A stretch of 64,000 bases of DNA from an uncultured Oscillospiraceae bacterium (GCA_947626265.1 CANQRM010000010.1:33383-97382), one strand, 5' to 3'; shown: positions 32,809 through 45,946, counted from the first letter of the stretch. Made by a program: numbers and translations. The notes: generated by a model not told the origin, from the sequence alone.

Positions 32809-34836
32809 CTACAGAAGTTCCCGATAGTAGAGCCCGCCGGTGCGGGGCAGGGGGGAGGGAAGACCCGCCTGAAACTCCCGTATCACGGCGGCGCAGCGCT
32901 CCCGGCTCTCCCGGGTGAACCACAAAAGCCGCCAGTCCCCGGGGTCGTCCCTGTCCGCGATGTGCAGGGGCACGCTGTTGAGGAGGGAGGCGTACTTTTT
33001 CCCGCCGCACTCCACCGGGAAGGCAATGCCCTTCCTATCGGTGAGTTCGCCGCTGCCGCCGCAGGCGGCGCAGCCAATGCTGGAACGGACGGGGCAGTTG
33101 CGAAACCGCATCAGGGGCAGATGGCCGTAGGCGGCGATACCCCAGGATACCGGCCCATCCAGGGCCCGCAGCTTCTTCATGGGCAGCTCGAAGGACAGGG
33201 TGAGGCTGGCAAGACCTTGGTTGACATAAAAATCGATCGCCTGGGCGTTGGTGATATTGAGCCCGAACCCGCCACGGACCGTGAGGCCCAGGCGGCGGCC
33301 CAGGGCTATGCCGTAGATATTGTCTGTCCAGACCTCCCGGAGGCCGGCGGCTTTCAGGGCGGCCAGCCTGTCCGCCAGCGCGGCCTCGTCCTCCGGCCAC
33401 AGGGCCGCGGGCAGCTCCGTGGTGAGCTTGTCCCCGTACGTATCCAGCAGGGCGGGCGTGACAGCGTCAACGGGGAGAATGAGGCGTTCCAGCTTGTCCG
33501 CGTCCGTTATCTGCTCCGCCCTGTAGAACCGGGCCCAGAGGGGGGAGGGGGAGGGGTGGGAGCGCCGTTCAGGGATCACGGGCACATAGGGCCCGGGGAC
33601 CATGGCCGGAGCTTGTCCCCGGACCTCCTCCAGCTGGGCCAGCGCCGCCCGGCGCATGCCGTTCAGCGCCGCGGCGGGGAGGGTCAGGCCGGAGTCGATA
33701 TCTGCCTGAAAGGAGTTTACATAATATTGCGTTCCGCCGGTCTTTTCCAAGTTCTGCCGGGCCCGGTCGGCGTCCAGGGGCCGGTTTACGGCGGCCTCGG
33801 GGGCGGGGCCGTCAGCGGTTACGGTGTTCGTCCCGTCGGTGACAGTGAGGCGGGCGCTGTCCGCGGTCATGGCAAAGGCCATGTCCACGGGGACGAGGGG
33901 CGTCTCCTTCCGGTACAGAGCGGCCAGCTTGGGAAGCGCCTCCGCCGCGGCGGTCACGTCCTCTTTGGTGCGGAAGCCGAACATGGTCTTGTCCCGCCAG
34001 CCGGTGAGGTAGCCGTCGGTGAAGCCGCTGCGGGAGAAGGCCGCGGCCAGGGTGTCCCTGTCGTAGGGCTTGCCCTCCCGGGCGCACTTGCAGGCGGTGA
34101 CCGCGGCGGCCACGTACTCCGGCCGCTTCATCCGGCCCTCGATCTTCAAGGTTGCCACCCCGGCGTTTGAGAGCGCCCGGATGTGGTCTATGAGGCTCAT
34201 GTCTTTGAGGGACAGCACGTGGCCGCCCTCGCCGCATTTCCAGTCCAGGCGGCAGGGCTGGGCGCAAAGGCCCCGGTTGCCGCTGCGGCCCCCCAGCATG
34301 GCGGAGAGGGTGCAGGCTCCAGACAGGCTCATGCAGTGGGCCCCATGGACGAAGGCCTCCGCCGGGATATGGACGGCGGCGCATATCTTTTCCATCTCGC
34401 CCAGGGTCAGCTCCCGGGCCAGGACGAAGCTGTCGAAGCCCGCATCCTGCAGGAATCTTGCCCCGTCCGCGTTGTGGACGGCGGTCTGGGTGGAGGCCAC
34501 CCGGTGCAGGGATGGGTACTTGTTTTGAAACAGCCGCAGGGCGGCCATGTCCTGCAATATGACCCCGTATGCCCCGGCGGCGGCCACGGCGTCCGCCGTT
34601 TCTTCCAGGGCGGGCAGTTCGTCCTCCGTCACCAGGGTGTTCACGGTCACGTAGACTTTCACCCCGTGGGTGCGGCAGTACCGCACGGCCTCCGTGAGGG
34701 CCTCCGGGGAGAAGTTGGCGGCGTTTCTCCGGGCGTTGAAGGAGGCGGTGCCCAAATACACGCTGTCCGCCCCGCAGCGGACCGCGGCCAGAAGCTGCTC
34801 TTCGCCCCCCACGGGCGCCAGTATCTCCGGCAGCAT
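32809..34836 (-). CDS. Peptidase U32 family protein, RlhA-like (with DUF3656-type C-terminus)
   Basis: A 675-residue protein. The first half is the U32 domain (ILAPVGGEEQLLAAVRCGADSVYLG, then the signature EAFVHGAHCMSLSGACTLS). Further cysteines (NRGLCAQPCRLDWKCG) are expected to bind an iron-sulfur cluster. The second half carries the DUF3656 region and a late Cys set (SSIGCAACGG). RlhA of E. coli hydroxylates C2501 of 23S rRNA; that role is inferred by family. The start was chosen at 34836 (GGGAGG upstream). Confidence 0.85.
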   Translation of the reverse strand: MLPEILAPVGGEEQLLAAVRCGADSVYLGTASFNARRNAANFSPEALTEAVRYCRTHGVKVYVTVNTLVTEDELPALEETADAVAAAGAYGVILQDMAALRLFQNKYPSLHRVASTQTAVHNADGARFLQDAGFDSFVLARELTLGEMEKICAAVHIPAEAFVHGAHCMSLSGACTLSAMLGGRSGNRGLCAQPCRLDWKCGEGGHVLSLKDMSLIDHIRALSNAGVATLKIEGRMKRPEYVAAAVTACKCAREGKPYDRDTLAAAFSRSGFTDGYLTGWRDKTMFGFRTKEDVTAAAEALPKLAALYRKETPLVPVDMAFAMTADSARLTVTDGTNTVTADGPAPEAAVNRPLDADRARQNLEKTGGTQYYVNSFQADIDSGLTLPAAALNGMRRAALAQLEEVRGQAPAMVPGPYVPVIPERRSHPSPSPLWARFYRAEQITDADKLERLILPVDAVTPALLDTYGDKLTTELPAALWPEDEAALADRLAALKAAGLREVWTDNIYGIALGRRLGLTVRGGFGLNITNAQAIDFYVNQGLASLTLSFELPMKKLRALDGPVSWGIAAYGHLPLMRFRNCPVRSSIGCAACGGSGELTDRKGIAFPVECGGKKYASLLNSVPLHIADRDDPGDWRLLWFTRESRERCAAVIREFQAGLPSPLPRTGGLYYRELL

Positions 34837-34894
34837 GGACGCGCCTCCCTTCGTTATTTTGTTGATTTTACTTCCCTTTTCCGCTCCTGTCAAT

Positions 34895-34900
34895 TATAAT
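34895..34900 (+). promoter_or_regulatory. -10 box of the DUF1643 gene
   Basis: TATAAT 25 bases before the ATG at 34925; no good -35 was found. It lies in the 88-bp region between divergent genes. Confidence 0.5.
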
Positions 34901-34924
34901 GGTAAGGCGAAAGGTGGCGATACC

Positions 34925-35539
34925 ATGCATATCCCGTCGGCGCCCACGGCGGCGCTTGACCTGCTGACCTTCGACGAGGCCATGGCCCGGTCCGGGCAGG
35001 GAGACGGTTACGACAGGGAAAAGTGGCTCTACGTGCCGGACTTTTACGCGGATTACCGATACATTTTGGGCACCCGGGGCGAGCATCCCCTCATCTGCAT
35101 CGGCATCAACCCCTCCACGGCGGAGCCGGGGAACCTGGACCCGACCTTAAAGAGCGTGGAGCGCATCGCCGCCGCCAACGGCTTCGACAGCTTCATCATG
35201 TTCAACGTCTACGCCCAGCGGGCCACCCGGCCTCAGGACATGGAGCGGGAGATGAACCCCGCCCTGCACCGGGAGAACATGGCGGCGTTTGAGTATGTCC
35301 TGGCCCACGCCGGGCCCGCCCCCGCCGTGTGGGCGGCCTGGGGGAACATCATAGAAACGCGGGGGTATCTCAAAGACTGCCTCATGGATATGCTGGACCT
35401 GGGGCGGCGGTACGGGGCGGTGTGGTACACCGCCGGGCCCCGGTCCAAACGGGGCCACCCCCATCACCCGCTGTATCTGAAAAGCGGCAGTCCGCTGGAC
35501 CGGTTCGACCCGGCGGCCTACTGCGAGAACTGTCTATAA
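34925..35539 (+). CDS. DUF1643 family protein
   Basis: A 204-residue soluble protein of the DUF1643 family. The hallmark is GINPSTAEPGNLDPTLKSVE followed by ANGFDSFIMFNVYAQRATRP. A later segment AVWAAWGNIIETRGYL matches the conserved W-G region. Proteins of this family are widespread but uncharacterised, and some sit in phage or defence contexts. Here it is followed 14 bases on by a DUF2974 gene. Confidence 0.85.
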   Translation: MHIPSAPTAALDLLTFDEAMARSGQGDGYDREKWLYVPDFYADYRYILGTRGEHPLICIGINPSTAEPGNLDPTLKSVERIAAANGFDSFIMFNVYAQRATRPQDMEREMNPALHRENMAAFEYVLAHAGPAPAVWAAWGNIIETRGYLKDCLMDMLDLGRRYGAVWYTAGPRSKRGHPHHPLYLKSGSPLDRFDPAAYCENCL

Positions 35540-35553
35540 GGGAAGGAGAGGCT

Positions 35554-36666
35554 ATGGCCGACTTATTTGATTACCTTACCTGGCGGGGGGACCTGACCCT
35601 GCAGCAGAGCCCCTTCAACGAGATCGACGGGATGATCCTTGCCCGGTTCGCCTATGTGCCCTTTGAGAGCTTCACCCAGCCGCTGCCGAAACGCTTCATC
35701 TCCATCCATGATTTGTCGGCGCAGGCCATGGCGGACGCGAATCTCAAAGTGGGGGAGCACTGGAGACAGCGGGACAACGAGCTTTTGCCGGCTCTGGCGG
35801 CCAGCGGCCGATACGGGTCGCTGGAGGTGGGCTTTCACGGCAACGTCCTGGACAACGTATTGCAGACCCAGTTTTCCGCCGTCACGGTGCGGCTGGACGA
35901 GGACCTGTGCGCCATCGTGTTCCGGGGCACGGACAGCACGGTCATCGGCTGGAAGGAGGACATGAACATGTCCTTCCGCTGCCCGGTGCCGGGCCAGAAG
36001 CTGGCGGCGGACTACGTGGACCGTATATGGGAAAAGGTGGGCGGCCGGCTCATCCTGTGCGGCCACTCCAAGGGCGGGAATCTCGCAGTATACGCCGGGG
36101 CCTTCTGCGGCCAGGACGTGCAGGACAGGATAGACGCGGTCTATAACTACGACGGCCCGGGCTTTTACGATAACATCATCGACACGGACGGCTACCAGGC
36201 CATCCGGGAGCGGATACATACCTACGTGCCCCAGTCCTCCGTGGTGGGCATGCTCATGGGCCACCCGGAGGGGCACACGGTGGTCCACTCCACCGAGTCG
36301 GGCCTGAGCCAGCACGACATCTATTCCTGGGAGGTGCTGGGCGCCGGGTTCGTGGCCCTGGAGACCGTCACCGGCAGCAGCCGGTTCGTGGACGCAACCA
36401 TCAAGGACTGGACCAAGGACATGACCCCGGAGCAGTTCGAGGGCTTCGTGGACACGGTGTATACGGTGCTGACGGACACCCAGATGAGCACCATGCACGA
36501 GATGAAGGAGAACTGGATGGGCGCGGCCTGGAGCATGGTAAAGTCCGTGGCGGGCATGGACGAGAAGATGCGCGCCGCGGCCTATGAGGCGCTGAAAATG
36601 CTGGCAAAGAGCGCCGGCCGGGAGGCCGTGGAGGCCGGCAAAGAGGCCATTGGTGCCGGCGTATGA
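35554..36666 (+). CDS. DUF2974 family lipase-like protein
   Basis: A 370-residue alpha/beta-hydrolase-type protein. The nucleophile elbow is LILCGHSKGGNLAVYAG, after CAIVFRGTDSTVIGWKEDMNMSF, with a late acid/His region (GHPEGHTVVHS). No signal peptide is present. The start at 35554 has GGAAGGAGAG upstream. A co-directional operon with DUF1643 is likely. The substrate is unknown. Confidence 0.85.
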   Translation: MADLFDYLTWRGDLTLQQSPFNEIDGMILARFAYVPFESFTQPLPKRFISIHDLSAQAMADANLKVGEHWRQRDNELLPALAASGRYGSLEVGFHGNVLDNVLQTQFSAVTVRLDEDLCAIVFRGTDSTVIGWKEDMNMSFRCPVPGQKLAADYVDRIWEKVGGRLILCGHSKGGNLAVYAGAFCGQDVQDRIDAVYNYDGPGFYDNIIDTDGYQAIRERIHTYVPQSSVVGMLMGHPEGHTVVHSTESGLSQHDIYSWEVLGAGFVALETVTGSSRFVDATIKDWTKDMTPEQFEGFVDTVYTVLTDTQMSTMHEMKENWMGAAWSMVKSVAGMDEKMRAAAYEALKMLAKSAGREAVEAGKEAIGAGV

Positions 36667-36667
36667 T

Positions 36668-36703
36668 AAAAAACGGAGACGGGATATCCCGTCTCCGTTT
36701 TTT
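36668..36703. terminator. Bidirectional terminator between DUF2974 gene and azlD
   Basis: A perfect 18-bp palindrome (AAAAAACGGAGACGGGAT and its complement) ending in TTTTTT on both strands. Confidence 0.93.
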
Positions 36704-36705
36704 AG

Positions 36706-37032
36706 TCAGATGACCCGGATCAGTATCATGTAGATGGCCGTGCCGGAGAGAATGCTTATGAGGGAGTTCTTCCGCCATGCCTGCAAAACGACTACCGCCC
36801 CGGCGGCGATGAGCTCCGGCAGGCCGTAGGGGGCCCGGGCGAAGGTCATGTCCTTGAGGCAGTATATCACCAGCATGCCGATGATGGCTTGGGGCAGCAC
36901 CTGGCCCAGATAGGCCACATAGGCGGGTACCTGCTTCCCCCGGCGGAAGATGAGGAAGGGCAGGGCGCGCAACAAAATGGTGACGATGCTCATGGCGGCC
37001 ACCAGCGCCGCGGCGTGTGCGTTTCCGCTCAT
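36706..37032 (-). CDS. azlD: AzlD family branched-chain amino acid export subunit
   Basis: A 108-residue membrane protein with about four spans. It shows the AzlD features VAAMSIVTILLRALPFLIF and VAYLGQVLPQAIIGMLVIYCL. With AzlC it forms an exporter for branched-chain amino acids or related compounds. Its ATG overlaps the azlC stop by 4 bases, which fixes the start at 37032. Confidence 0.9.
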   Translation of the reverse strand: MSGNAHAAALVAAMSIVTILLRALPFLIFRRGKQVPAYVAYLGQVLPQAIIGMLVIYCLKDMTFARAPYGLPELIAAGAVVVLQAWRKNSLISILSGTAIYMILIRVI

Positions 37033-37751
37033 TTTGCCGCCCCCTTTCCACTGAGGCGGGGCCGCAGCGCCGTCAGCGCCGCCGTGATGGCCAGCATGGC
37101 GGGGATGAGGAAATCCTCCGGCCCGAACAGAAGAAGGCACACAAGGCTCGCTATGAGCCCCACGATGGCGGGGGTGTGCTCGCGGCTGTCCAGCCATTGC
37201 TGGGTGAAGGACGCGATGAAGAGCGCTGTCATGGAAAACTCGATGCCCGCCGTGCTGAAGGGCAGCGCCGCGCCCAATATGCTCCCCAGCACGCAGCCAA
37301 TGACCCAGTAGCACTGGTCGAAGAGGGACACCAAAAACCGGTATTTGTCCGGGTCCGCCCCTGCCGGCGTCTTTCCGTCGCAGAGAAGGGAGTAGGTCTC
37401 GTCCGTCAGGGCGAAGATGAGGTAGGGCTTATACCTGCCCGCGTTCTGGTAGCGCTCGATCATGGACACGCTGTAGAAAAGATGCCGGGCGTTGACCATG
37501 ACGGTGGTCAGTATGGCGGTGATCACCGACGCGCCTCCGGCCAAAAGCCCCACGCCCACGTACTGCATGGAGCCGGCGTAGATGAGAAGGGCCATGGCGA
37601 AGGACCACGCCACGCCGTAGCCCGCGTCGTGCAGGAGGATGCCGAAGCCGATGCCCAGCACCACGTACCCCGCCATGACAGGCACGGATGTGACGAAGGC
37701 CTCTTTGACGGCGCCGGCAGGCCGGGCCGGCGGCTTTTGCGCTTGGTTCAT
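37029..37751 (-). CDS. azlC: AzlC family branched-chain amino acid export protein
   Basis: A 240-residue membrane protein with about six spans. The family core AFVTSVPVMAGYVVLGIGFGILL, then FAMALLIYAGSMQYVGVGLL and TTVMVNARHLFYSVSM, is clear. ATG at 37751 is preferred; GTG at 37763 overlaps the only purine-rich site. It is coupled to azlD downstream. No Lrp-type regulator lies nearby. Confidence 0.92.
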   Translation of the reverse strand: MNQAQKPPARPAGAVKEAFVTSVPVMAGYVVLGIGFGILLHDAGYGVAWSFAMALLIYAGSMQYVGVGLLAGGASVITAILTTVMVNARHLFYSVSMIERYQNAGRYKPYLIFALTDETYSLLCDGKTPAGADPDKYRFLVSLFDQCYWVIGCVLGSILGAALPFSTAGIEFSMTALFIASFTQQWLDSREHTPAIVGLIASLVCLLLFGPEDFLIPAMLAITAALTALRPRLSGKGAAK

Positions 37752-37859
37752 GTCTCTTTCCACCTCGTTCGCCTATTATACGTGAAATTTCGCTTGCGTG
37801 CAATCGGTCACAGTGCATAAGTATTTTGTGAAAAAACGGGCAAAATTGGCAATTTCCTA

Positions 37860-37888
37860 TTGCAACGAGGGGCAAGTCCGTGTATTAT
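37860..37888 (+). promoter_or_regulatory. Predicted promoter of the V-ATPase operon
   Basis: TTGCAA (37860-37865), a 17-base spacer and TATTAT (37883-37888), about 85 bases before the first gene. Confidence 0.65.
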
Positions 37889-37972
37889 AGACAGGTAGGG
37901 CTACTATATTTTGTATATATGAACTTATAGACAAAACGCTGAACAGACCGACAGGTCAGGAGGTGCTCGAAT

Positions 37973-38286
37973 ATGTCATTGGAGGCGCTGGATACCATCG
38001 CCCTGGCCGAGGAGAAGGCCCGCCAGATCCGCGCCGCCGCCCAGGCGGAGGCCCGCAAGGCCGTGGAAGACGCCCAGGCCGCGGTGAAGGTGGCTATGGC
38101 TGCCGCCGACGGAAAGGCGGAGGCTGAGATCAAGGACCTGATCCGCAAGGCCGACGACAAGGCGAAAGAGGACGCGGGCGTGCTGGCGTCCAACACCCGC
38201 AACCGGGAGGCGGCCATGAAGGCCCGTGCCGACAAGAAAATGGATGAGGTCGTGGACAAGATCGTGGAAAGGATCGTGAACGGCTG

Positions 38287-38287
<1 letters not shown>
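37973..38287 (+). CDS. V-type ATP synthase subunit H/G (peripheral stalk)
   Basis: A 104-residue almost wholly charged coiled-coil protein (EEKARQIRAAAQAEARKAVEDA...), as expected for the small stalk subunit that pairs with subunit E to hold the V1 head. It is the first gene of the nine-gene ATPase operon and shares one base with ntpI (TGATG). AGGAGGTG precedes the ATG. Confidence 0.87.
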
Positions 38288-40747
<2,460 letters not shown>

Positions 40748-40769
40748 GGGGCGCGAAAGGATAAACGAG

Positions 40770-41369
40770 ATGAACGGCATCGACAAGATCACGGCCCGTA
40801 TCGAGACGGAGGCCGTGGCGGACGCCGCCCGTATCGCCCAGGAGACCAAGGCCCAGTGTGACGCCATCAAGGCCGAGGGTGAGAAGAAGGCCCAGGAGGG
40901 CTATTGGGAGAAGGTCCGCCAGGGCGTGGCCTCGGCGGAGGACCGTGTCCAGCGTCTGGCGAAGACCGCCGACATGGAGGCCCGCAAGAGCGTATTGAGC
41001 TTCAAGCAGTCCATCGTGGCCGACGCCTTCGACAGGGCGGAGAAGAAGCTGAACGCCATGGAGGGGGAGGCGTATGTCTCCTTCCTGGCAGGTCTCGCCG
41101 CCCGGGCTGCCGTGGACGGCACGGAGGAGATCGTCCTCTCCGCCGCCGACAAAAAGACCATCGGCAGGAAGGTCGTCGACAAGGCCAACGCCGCCCTGAA
41201 GGCCGCCGGCAAAAAGGGCGGGCTCACCCTCACCGACACCGACGGCAGCTTTTCCAAGGGCCTGGTGGTCCGGCAGGGGAGCGTGTCCGTCAACTGCACC
41301 CTGGAGGCTCTGATGGCCCAGGCGCGGGAGGACATGGCCTCCGACGTGGCGGCGGCGCTGTTTGGCTGA
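40770..41369 (+). CDS. ntpE: V-type ATP synthase subunit E
   Basis: A 199-residue peripheral-stalk subunit. A long N-terminal helix (RIETEAVADAARIAQETKAQCDAIKAEGEKKA) leads to a C-terminal alpha/beta domain with LTDTDGSFSKGLVVRQGSVSVNCTLEAL. It pairs with the H/G subunit. It lies 22 bases after ntpK. Confidence 0.9.
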   Translation: MNGIDKITARIETEAVADAARIAQETKAQCDAIKAEGEKKAQEGYWEKVRQGVASAEDRVQRLAKTADMEARKSVLSFKQSIVADAFDRAEKKLNAMEGEAYVSFLAGLAARAAVDGTEEIVLSAADKKTIGRKVVDKANAALKAAGKKGGLTLTDTDGSFSKGLVVRQGSVSVNCTLEALMAQAREDMASDVAAALFG

Positions 41370-41407
41370 ACGGCCAGATCAATAGGCATGATTGAGGAGG
41401 TACTGAC

Positions 41408-42397
41408 TTGTCAAAAGTGAAAAGTACCGATTACCTGTTCCTGTCCACCTACATCCGGGCACGGGAAAATTCCCTGCTGGGGGAGAAGCGGCTGGAGCAG
41501 ATGGTGGAGGCGGCGGACTTCGACGAGGCGGCCAAGACCCTGACGGAGTGCGGCTTTCCGGACCTCACAGGGGCGACGGACGCCCAGCTGGAGGAGGCGT
41601 TCGCCCAGCGGCGGACGGAATTTCTCGCGGAGTTTGAAAAGCTCTGCCCGGAGAAGGATCTGGTCACCGCCTACCGCCTGAAATATGACTACCACAACGC
41701 CAAGGTCCTGGTGAAGGGCGAGGGCGGGGAGGAGCCCATGCGGCTGCTGTCCGCCTGCGGCCGGGTGGCACCCGAGACGCTCACGGAGGCGTACCGGAAC
41801 GATACCTGGCAGGAGGTGCCGCCGGCCCTGGCCGTGGCCATCCGGGAGGCCCGGACCACTTTAGCCCGCACGGCCAACCCCCAGCTGGCGGACATGGGCC
41901 TGGACAAGGCCTATTTCGCCGAGATGCTGGCTGTCACCCAGACCCTGTCCACCGGGTTCTACACCGGCTATGTGCGTCTCAACATCGACGTGGCCAACCT
42001 GCGCAGCGCGGTGCGCTGCCTGCGGGGGCACATGGACGAGGGGTTATTGCGCACGGCGGTGATACCCGGCGGCAACGTGTCGGCGGAGAGCGTGTGCCGG
42101 GTCTACGGCGAGGCCGTGACCGAGGTGTTCCACGACCGGGCCCTGGCCGCCTGCGCCGAGCTGGGGCAGCAGTCCGTGGAGGGCGCGCCCCTGGCCGCCT
42201 TTGAGCGGGCCTGCGACAATGTGCTCACGGAGTACTTAACGTCCGCGAAGCGCGTCAGCTTCGGCCCGGAGGTGGCGGTGGCGTATCTTGCCAGCCTTGA
42301 AGCGGAGATCACCGCGGCCCGGATGGTACTGCTGGGCAAGCGGGGCGGCGTGGCGCCGGAGACGCTGCGGGAAAGGTTGCGTGTGAGCTATGTATAA
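41408..42397 (+). CDS. ntpC: V-type ATP synthase subunit C
   Basis: A 329-residue helical subunit (V0 subunit d type) that joins the central shaft to the rotor ring. Typical segments are YLFLSTYIRARENSLLGEKRLEQM and FYTGYVRLNIDVANLRSAVRCLRG. It uses a TTG start, supported by GGAGGT seven bases upstream. It overlaps the next gene by 8 bases. Confidence 0.9.
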   Translation: MSKVKSTDYLFLSTYIRARENSLLGEKRLEQMVEAADFDEAAKTLTECGFPDLTGATDAQLEEAFAQRRTEFLAEFEKLCPEKDLVTAYRLKYDYHNAKVLVKGEGGEEPMRLLSACGRVAPETLTEAYRNDTWQEVPPALAVAIREARTTLARTANPQLADMGLDKAYFAEMLAVTQTLSTGFYTGYVRLNIDVANLRSAVRCLRGHMDEGLLRTAVIPGGNVSAESVCRVYGEAVTEVFHDRALAACAELGQQSVEGAPLAAFERACDNVLTEYLTSAKRVSFGPEVAVAYLASLEAEITAARMVLLGKRGGVAPETLRERLRVSYV

Positions 42398-42710
42398 GAT
42401 CGCCGTCATCGGCAGCCCGGACACGGTCATCGGCTTCAAGGCCCTGGGTCTGGACACCTTCCCCGTGCGCCAGCCGGAGGAGGCCCATAAGATATTTAAG
42501 GCTATCACCAAGGCCGACCAGCCGGACGAGTACGCGATAATTTACTTGGAGGAGAACCTGGCGGAGGCCCTTAAAGCGGACATCGACCGCTTTAAGGACG
42601 TGCCCCGTCCCGCGGTCATCCTCATCCCCGGCAAGGACGGCTCCCTGGGCCTGGGCCAGTCGGCCCTGCAGGCCGCGGTGGAGCGGGCTGTCGGCGTCAA
42701 CATCCTTTAA
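42390..42710 (+). CDS. V-type ATP synthase subunit F
   Basis: A 106-residue alpha/beta protein (MYKIAVIGSPDTVIGFKALGLDTFPV...), the central-shaft subunit that regulates the rotor. The end AVERAVGVNIL is typical. It overlaps subunit C by 8 bases. The gap of 57 bases to subunit A is the largest inside the operon. Confidence 0.93.
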   Translation: MYKIAVIGSPDTVIGFKALGLDTFPVRQPEEAHKIFKAITKADQPDEYAIIYLEENLAEALKADIDRFKDVPRPAVILIPGKDGSLGLGQSALQAAVERAVGVNIL

Positions 42711-42767
42711 TTATTAGATATCACTCCTTCTTGGGAAGGCACATTTTTACCGAAAGAAGGTCAAAGC

Positions 42768-44534
42768 ATGAGCGGAACGATCACAAAAGTTTCCGGCCCG
42801 CTGGTCGTGGCCACCGGCCTTGCCGACGCCAACGTCTCCGACGTGGTGCGCGTGGGCGGCCAGCGCCTGATCGGCGAGATCCTTCAGATGAAGGGAGACA
42901 GCGCCTCCATCCAGGTCTATGAGGAGACCTCCGGCCTGGGGCCCGGCGCCCAGGTGGAGACCACCGGCACGCCCCTGAGCGTGGAGCTGGGGCCCGGACT
43001 GCTGACCAATATATACGACGGCATCCAGCGCCCCCTGACGGAGATCCGCGACGCCACCGGCGACACCATCGCCCGCGGCGTGGAGGTGGCCAGCCTGAAC
43101 CGCAAAAAGCAGTGGGAGTTCAATCCCACTGTGAAGAAGGGCGACGTGGTGAAGCCCGGCGACGTACTGGGCACGGTCCAGGAGACCACCGCGATCCCCC
43201 ACAAGATCATGGTCCCCGTGGGCGTCGCCGGCGTCATCCAGTCCATCTCCGGCGGCAAGTACACCGTGGATGAGACCGTGGCCGTGGTGAAGGACGATAA
43301 GGGCGGCGAGCACAAGGTCACCATGATGCAGAAATGGCCCGTGCGCGTGGCCCGGCCCTATAAGCACAAGTACATGCCCAGCCGGCCCATGAACAGCGGC
43401 CAGCGTGTCATCGACACCCTGTTCCCCATCGCCAAGGGCGGCACGGCCGCCGTGCCCGGCCCCTTCGGCAGCGGCAAGACCGTGGTCCAGCACCAGCTGG
43501 CCAAGTGGTCCGACGTGGACATCGTGGTCTACATCGGCTGCGGCGAGCGCGGCAACGAGATGACCGACGTGCTGATGGAGTTCCCCGAGCTGAAGGACCC
43601 CCGCTCCGGGGAGAGCCTGATGCAGCGGACCGTGCTGATCGCCAACACCTCCGATATGCCCGTGGCCGCCCGGGAGGCCAGCATCTACACCGGCATCACC
43701 ATCGCCGAGTACTTCCGGGATATGGGCTACGACGTGGCCGTGCTGGCCGACTCCACCTCCCGCTGGGCCGAGGCCCTGCGTGAGATGAGCGGCCGTCTGG
43801 AGGAGATGCCCGGCGAAGAGGGCTACCCCGCCTACCTCGCCAGCCGTCTGGCCCAGTACTACGAGCGGGCCGGCGTGGTGGAATGCCTGGGCTCCGACAG
43901 CCGTCAGGGCTCCATCACCGCCATCGGCGCCGTGTCCCCTCCGGGCGGCGATACCTCCGAGCCCGTCAGCCAGTCCACCATGCGCATCGTCAAGGTGTTC
44001 TGGGGCCTGGACAGCTCCCTGGCCTACGCCCGTCACTTCCCGGCCATCAACTGGCTGACGTCCTACAGCCTCTACGTGGACACGCTGAAGGACTGGTACG
44101 ACGAGCAGTTCCCCGGCTTCATGGCATTGCGTGACAAGGCCATGGCCATCCTCCAGGAGGAGGAGAGCCTCAACGAGATCGTGAAACTGGTGGGCCGCGA
44201 CAGCCTTTCAGACGCCGACCAGATGACCCTGGAGACCGCCAAGATGCTCCGAGAGGACTTTCTGCAGCAGAACGCTTTCGTGGACGAGGACGCCTATTCC
44301 TCCTACGACAAGCAGTTCCGGCTCCTGGGCCTCATCATCAAATATGACGAGCTGTGCCGGGAGGCCATGGCCAAGGGCGCGGACATGAACGGCCTGTTCT
44401 CCATCCCCGCCCGGGAGATCATCGGCCGGGCCAAGATGGTAGCTCCCGACAAGTACGCCGGGGAGTACGGCAAGATCGAAGAGGATATGAAGAAGCAGAT
44501 CCAGAAGCTTTCAGCGGGAGGTGAGGACCAGTGA
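42768..44534 (+). CDS. ntpA: V-type ATP synthase subunit A (catalytic)
   Basis: The 588-residue catalytic ATPase subunit. The P-loop is [12 protein letters not shown] (about 231-242), followed by [37 protein letters not shown] and the [14 protein letters not shown] segment specific to subunit A. The non-homologous insert (about 110-200) of V/A-type A subunits is present. It overlaps subunit B by 4 bases. Confidence 0.97.
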   Translation: MSGTITKVSGPLVVATGLADANVSDVVRVGGQRLIGEILQMKGDSASIQVYEETSGLGPGAQVETTGTPLSVELGPGLLTNIYDGIQRPLTEIRDATGDTIARGVEVASLNRKKQWEFNPTVKKGDVVKPGDVLGTVQETTAIPHKIMVPVGVAGVIQSISGGKYTVDETVAVVKDDKGGEHKVTMMQKWPVRVARPYKHKYMPSRPMNSGQRVIDTLFPIAKGGTAAVPGPFGSGKTVVQHQLAKWSDVDIVVYIGCGERGNEMTDVLMEFPELKDPRSGESLMQRTVLIANTSDMPVAAREASIYTGITIAEYFRDMGYDVAVLADSTSRWAEALREMSGRLEEMPGEEGYPAYLASRLAQYYERAGVVECLGSDSRQGSITAIGAVSPPGGDTSEPVSQSTMRIVKVFWGLDSSLAYARHFPAINWLTSYSLYVDTLKDWYDEQFPGFMALRDKAMAILQEEESLNEIVKLVGRDSLSDADQMTLETAKMLREDFLQQNAFVDEDAYSSYDKQFRLLGLIIKYDELCREAMAKGADMNGLFSIPAREIIGRAKMVAPDKYAGEYGKIEEDMKKQIQKLSAGGEDQ

Positions 44535-45916
44535 TCCGGGAATATCAGACTATCAGCGAGATCGCCAGCCCTCTTATGATGGTCAAGAACGTGGAGGGCG
44601 TCACCTACGACGAACTGGCGGAGATCGAGCTGCCCCACGGGGAAAAGCGCCGCTGCAAGGTGCTGGAGGTAGACGGCGACGTGGCCGTGGTCCAGCTGTT
44701 CGAGAGCGCCCAGGGCATCAACCTGGCCGGCTCCAAGGTCCGTTTCCTGGGCCACCCCCTGCAGCTGGGCGTCAGCGAGGACATGCTGGGCCGGGTCTTC
44801 AACGGCATGGGCGAGCCCATCGACGGCGGCCCCGCCATCCTGCCGGAGAAGTATGAGGACATCAACGGCCTGCCCATGAACCCCTCCGCCCGGGCCTACC
44901 CCGCGGAGTTCATCCAGACCGGCGTGTCCACCATCGACGGGCTGAACACCCTGGTCCGCGGCCAGAAGCTGCCCATCTTTTCCTGCTCCGGCCTGCCCCA
45001 CGCGGCCCTGGCCGCCCAGATCGCCCGTCAGGCCCGTGTGCTGGGCACCGACGAGAGCTTCGCGGTGGTCTTCGCCGCCATCGGCATCACCTTCGAGGAG
45101 TCGGAGTACTTCATCAACGACTTTAGGCGCACCGGCGCCATCGACCGCACTGTGGTCTTCTCAAACCTGGCCAACGACCCCGCCGTGGAGCGCATCTCCA
45201 CCCCCCGTATGGCCCTGACGGCGGCGGAGTACCTGGCCTTTGAGAAGGACATGCACGTGCTGGTCATCCTGACCGACATCACCAACTACGCCGAGGCCCT
45301 GCGTGAGGTCTCCGCGGCCAAGAAGGAAGTCCCCGGCCGCCGCGGCTATCCCGGCTACATGTATACCGACCTGGCGACGCTGTACGAGCGCGCCGGCCGG
45401 CGTGTGGGGAAGAAGGGCTCCATCACTATGATCCCCATCCTCACCATGCCCGAGGACGACAAGACCCACCCCATCCCCGACCTGACCGGCTACATCACCG
45501 AGGGCCAGATCATCCTCTCCCGTGAGCTGCACCGCAAGGGCATCGTGCCCCCTGTGGACGTGCTGCCCAGCCTCTCCCGTCTGAAGGACAAGGGCGTGGG
45601 CGAGGGCCGGACCCGCGAGGACCATGCCGGCACCATGAACCAGCTCTTCTCCGCCTATGCCGCCGGCAAGGAGGCCAAGGAGCTGATGACCATCCTGGGC
45701 GAGGCGGCCCTTTCCGAGACGGACAAGAAGTTCGCCAAATTCGCCGACGAGTTTGAGCAGCGCTACGTCAACCAGGGCAACCAGACCAACCGTTCCATCA
45801 TCGAGACTCTGGACCTGGGCTGGGAGCTTCTGAGCCTGCTGCCCCGCAGCGAGCTGAAGCGCCTGAAGGTGGAGCAGATCGAGAAGTATATGCCCAAGAA
45901 GGCGGAGGAAGAATGA
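44531..45916 (+). CDS. ntpB: V-type ATP synthase subunit B
   Basis: The 461-residue non-catalytic nucleotide-binding subunit. The degenerate P-loop region reads [19 protein letters not shown], and [35 protein letters not shown] is diagnostic. It begins with GTG overlapping the subunit A stop (GTGA), behind GGGAGGTGA. Confidence 0.97.
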   Translation: MIREYQTISEIASPLMMVKNVEGVTYDELAEIELPHGEKRRCKVLEVDGDVAVVQLFESAQGINLAGSKVRFLGHPLQLGVSEDMLGRVFNGMGEPIDGGPAILPEKYEDINGLPMNPSARAYPAEFIQTGVSTIDGLNTLVRGQKLPIFSCSGLPHAALAAQIARQARVLGTDESFAVVFAAIGITFEESEYFINDFRRTGAIDRTVVFSNLANDPAVERISTPRMALTAAEYLAFEKDMHVLVILTDITNYAEALREVSAAKKEVPGRRGYPGYMYTDLATLYERAGRRVGKKGSITMIPILTMPEDDKTHPIPDLTGYITEGQIILSRELHRKGIVPPVDVLPSLSRLKDKGVGEGRTREDHAGTMNQLFSAYAAGKEAKELMTILGEAALSETDKKFAKFADEFEQRYVNQGNQTNRSIIETLDLGWELLSLLPRSELKRLKVEQIEKYMPKKAEEE

Positions 45917-45946
45917 CCGTTCACGCGGTCACTGTGAGGTGATTTT